Of a stretch of 6,770 nt of DNA, positions 6,346 to 6,770 are shown piece by piece. The stretch is taken from assembly GCA_003228395.1 (NCBI GenBank), contig QIDJ01000262.1, forward strand, positions 1 to 6,770. Reading direction: 5' to 3'. Both the position numbers and the translations under genes were made by a program. How positions within the stretch are numbered: the stretch's first letter is position 1; every line of letters starts with the position of its first letter. The DNA is from Flammeovirgaceae bacterium. Lineage in GTDB: Bacteria; Bacteroidota; Bacteroidia; Cytophagales; Cyclobacteriaceae. Below the pieces are notes generated by a model. The model had not been told where the DNA came from. It was given only the letters and a program-made list of their open reading frames with translations, and did not search any database.

Positions 6346-6770
6346 TCATCGCCCCTCTGCAACCACCTCAAACGTACTGCAGTAAGACCCCGGTAAGCCG
6401 TTGGAAGACAACCCATTGACTTGAATGATGTAGGTTCCCTGTGCGTCGGATGTAAAAAAACGAACCACACATTCCCCGTTATCACCGGTGGAAATTTCAT
6501 CATCCCAGTGTAACTGGTTACGAAAATCAGGAGTCCTGCTCTGGCGCAAGGCGTCCGAATCATATTTTGGCTCATAGAAAACCTTATGTTCCTGCAGTCC
6601 CTGGTAACTGGCCTTTAACGTATTTTCATCCAGTTCAATATCCGGTAAATCTGACAGATAGGAATAGTACGCAACAATTCCTCCGCTACTTAAGTACCCA
6701 TAAAAATATTTGTTATGAACCACGTCTATTTTGCGGATTTTAAGCGGATCGACTGCCATAATTTCATCTA
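6346..6770 (-). CDS. C-terminal part of a large envelope protein with a TonB-plug-like segment (MG2/carboxypeptidase-regulatory-like family); start lies outside the window
   Basis: The frame is open through the right edge (residues DEI precede the Met codon at 6759-6757), so that ATG is probably internal and the gene is cut. About 140 residues are visible. DPLKIRKIDVVHNKYFYG followed by GGIVAYYSYLSD resembles the end of a TonB-receptor plug. A linker follows (LKASYQGLQEHKVFYEPKYD), then a beta domain (TPDFRNQLHWDDEIS, CVVRFFTSDAQGTYIIQVNG, YCSTFEV). This end structure is typical of long Bacteroidota proteins in which MG2-like or carboxypeptidase-regulatory-like domains precede a plug-like domain without a barrel; their function is poorly known. 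No signal peptide can be judged. It is convergent with the receptor cluster and separated from it by a terminator, so there is no reason to place it in the same operon. Confidence 0.65.
   Translation of the reverse strand, partial: DEIMAVDPLKIRKIDVVHNKYFYGYLSSGGIVAYYSYLSDLPDIELDENTLKASYQGLQEHKVFYEPKYDSDALRQSRTPDFRNQLHWDDEISTGDNGECVVRFFTSDAQGTYIIQVNGLSSNGLPGSYCSTFEVVAEGR

Noticed and set aside
6188..6385. 65-residue open frame on the plus strand after the lipoprotein gene
   Set aside because: It runs through the strong terminator hairpin and into the antisense of the convergent gene, and has no recognisable protein features.
6318..6575. 85-residue minus-strand frame overlapping the convergent gene
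   Set aside because: It overlaps the better-supported frame 6346-6770, which shows clear family-like sequence to its end.

Overview
The window looks like a chromosomal segment from a member of the Bacteroidota. The reasons are a FecI-type ECF sigma factor with the usual hydrophobic C-terminal tail, a FecR anti-sigma factor with a Bacteroidota-type C-terminal domain, a TonB-dependent receptor carrying both STN and carboxypeptidase-regulatory-like N-terminal domains, a DUF4249 lipoprotein, moderate-to-low GC and mostly weak Shine-Dalgarno signals. A finer taxonomic placement is not supportable from this stretch.

Layout: positions 1-365 hold the 3' end of the sigma factor gene. After a 48-base gap comes a tightly packed unit on the + strand: fecR-like anti-sigma (414-1436), TonB-dependent transducer/receptor (1430-4054, 7-base overlap) and DUF4249 lipoprotein (4051-4866, ATGA overlap). 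A 195-base gap then leads to a gene for an unrecognised lipoprotein (best start 5062, end 6183), closed by a strong rho-independent terminator at 6210-6244. Convergent to this, on the - strand, lies the 3' end of a large envelope protein of the MG2/TonB-plug-like type (6346 to the right edge).

How the parts probably work together: the STN domain of the receptor and the FecR protein suggest cell-surface signalling. Ligand binding by the receptor would be relayed through FecR to release the sigma factor, as in the Fec system of E. coli. The DUF4249 lipoprotein is the likely outer-membrane partner of the receptor, in place of SusD. The ligand cannot be read from the sequence.

The most interesting observation is that the only two sizeable gaps in the + strand cluster carry the same bipartite motif at identical spacing: TAAGGGTAA, 11 bases, TGTGTT, then an AT-rich tract (372-397 and 4949-4974). 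This is a good candidate for the promoter recognised by the adjacent ECF sigma factor. It would place the unrecognised lipoprotein in the same regulon as the receptor and suggests that it is a functional component of the system. No tRNA, rRNA, CRISPR array, insertion sequence or phage gene was seen.
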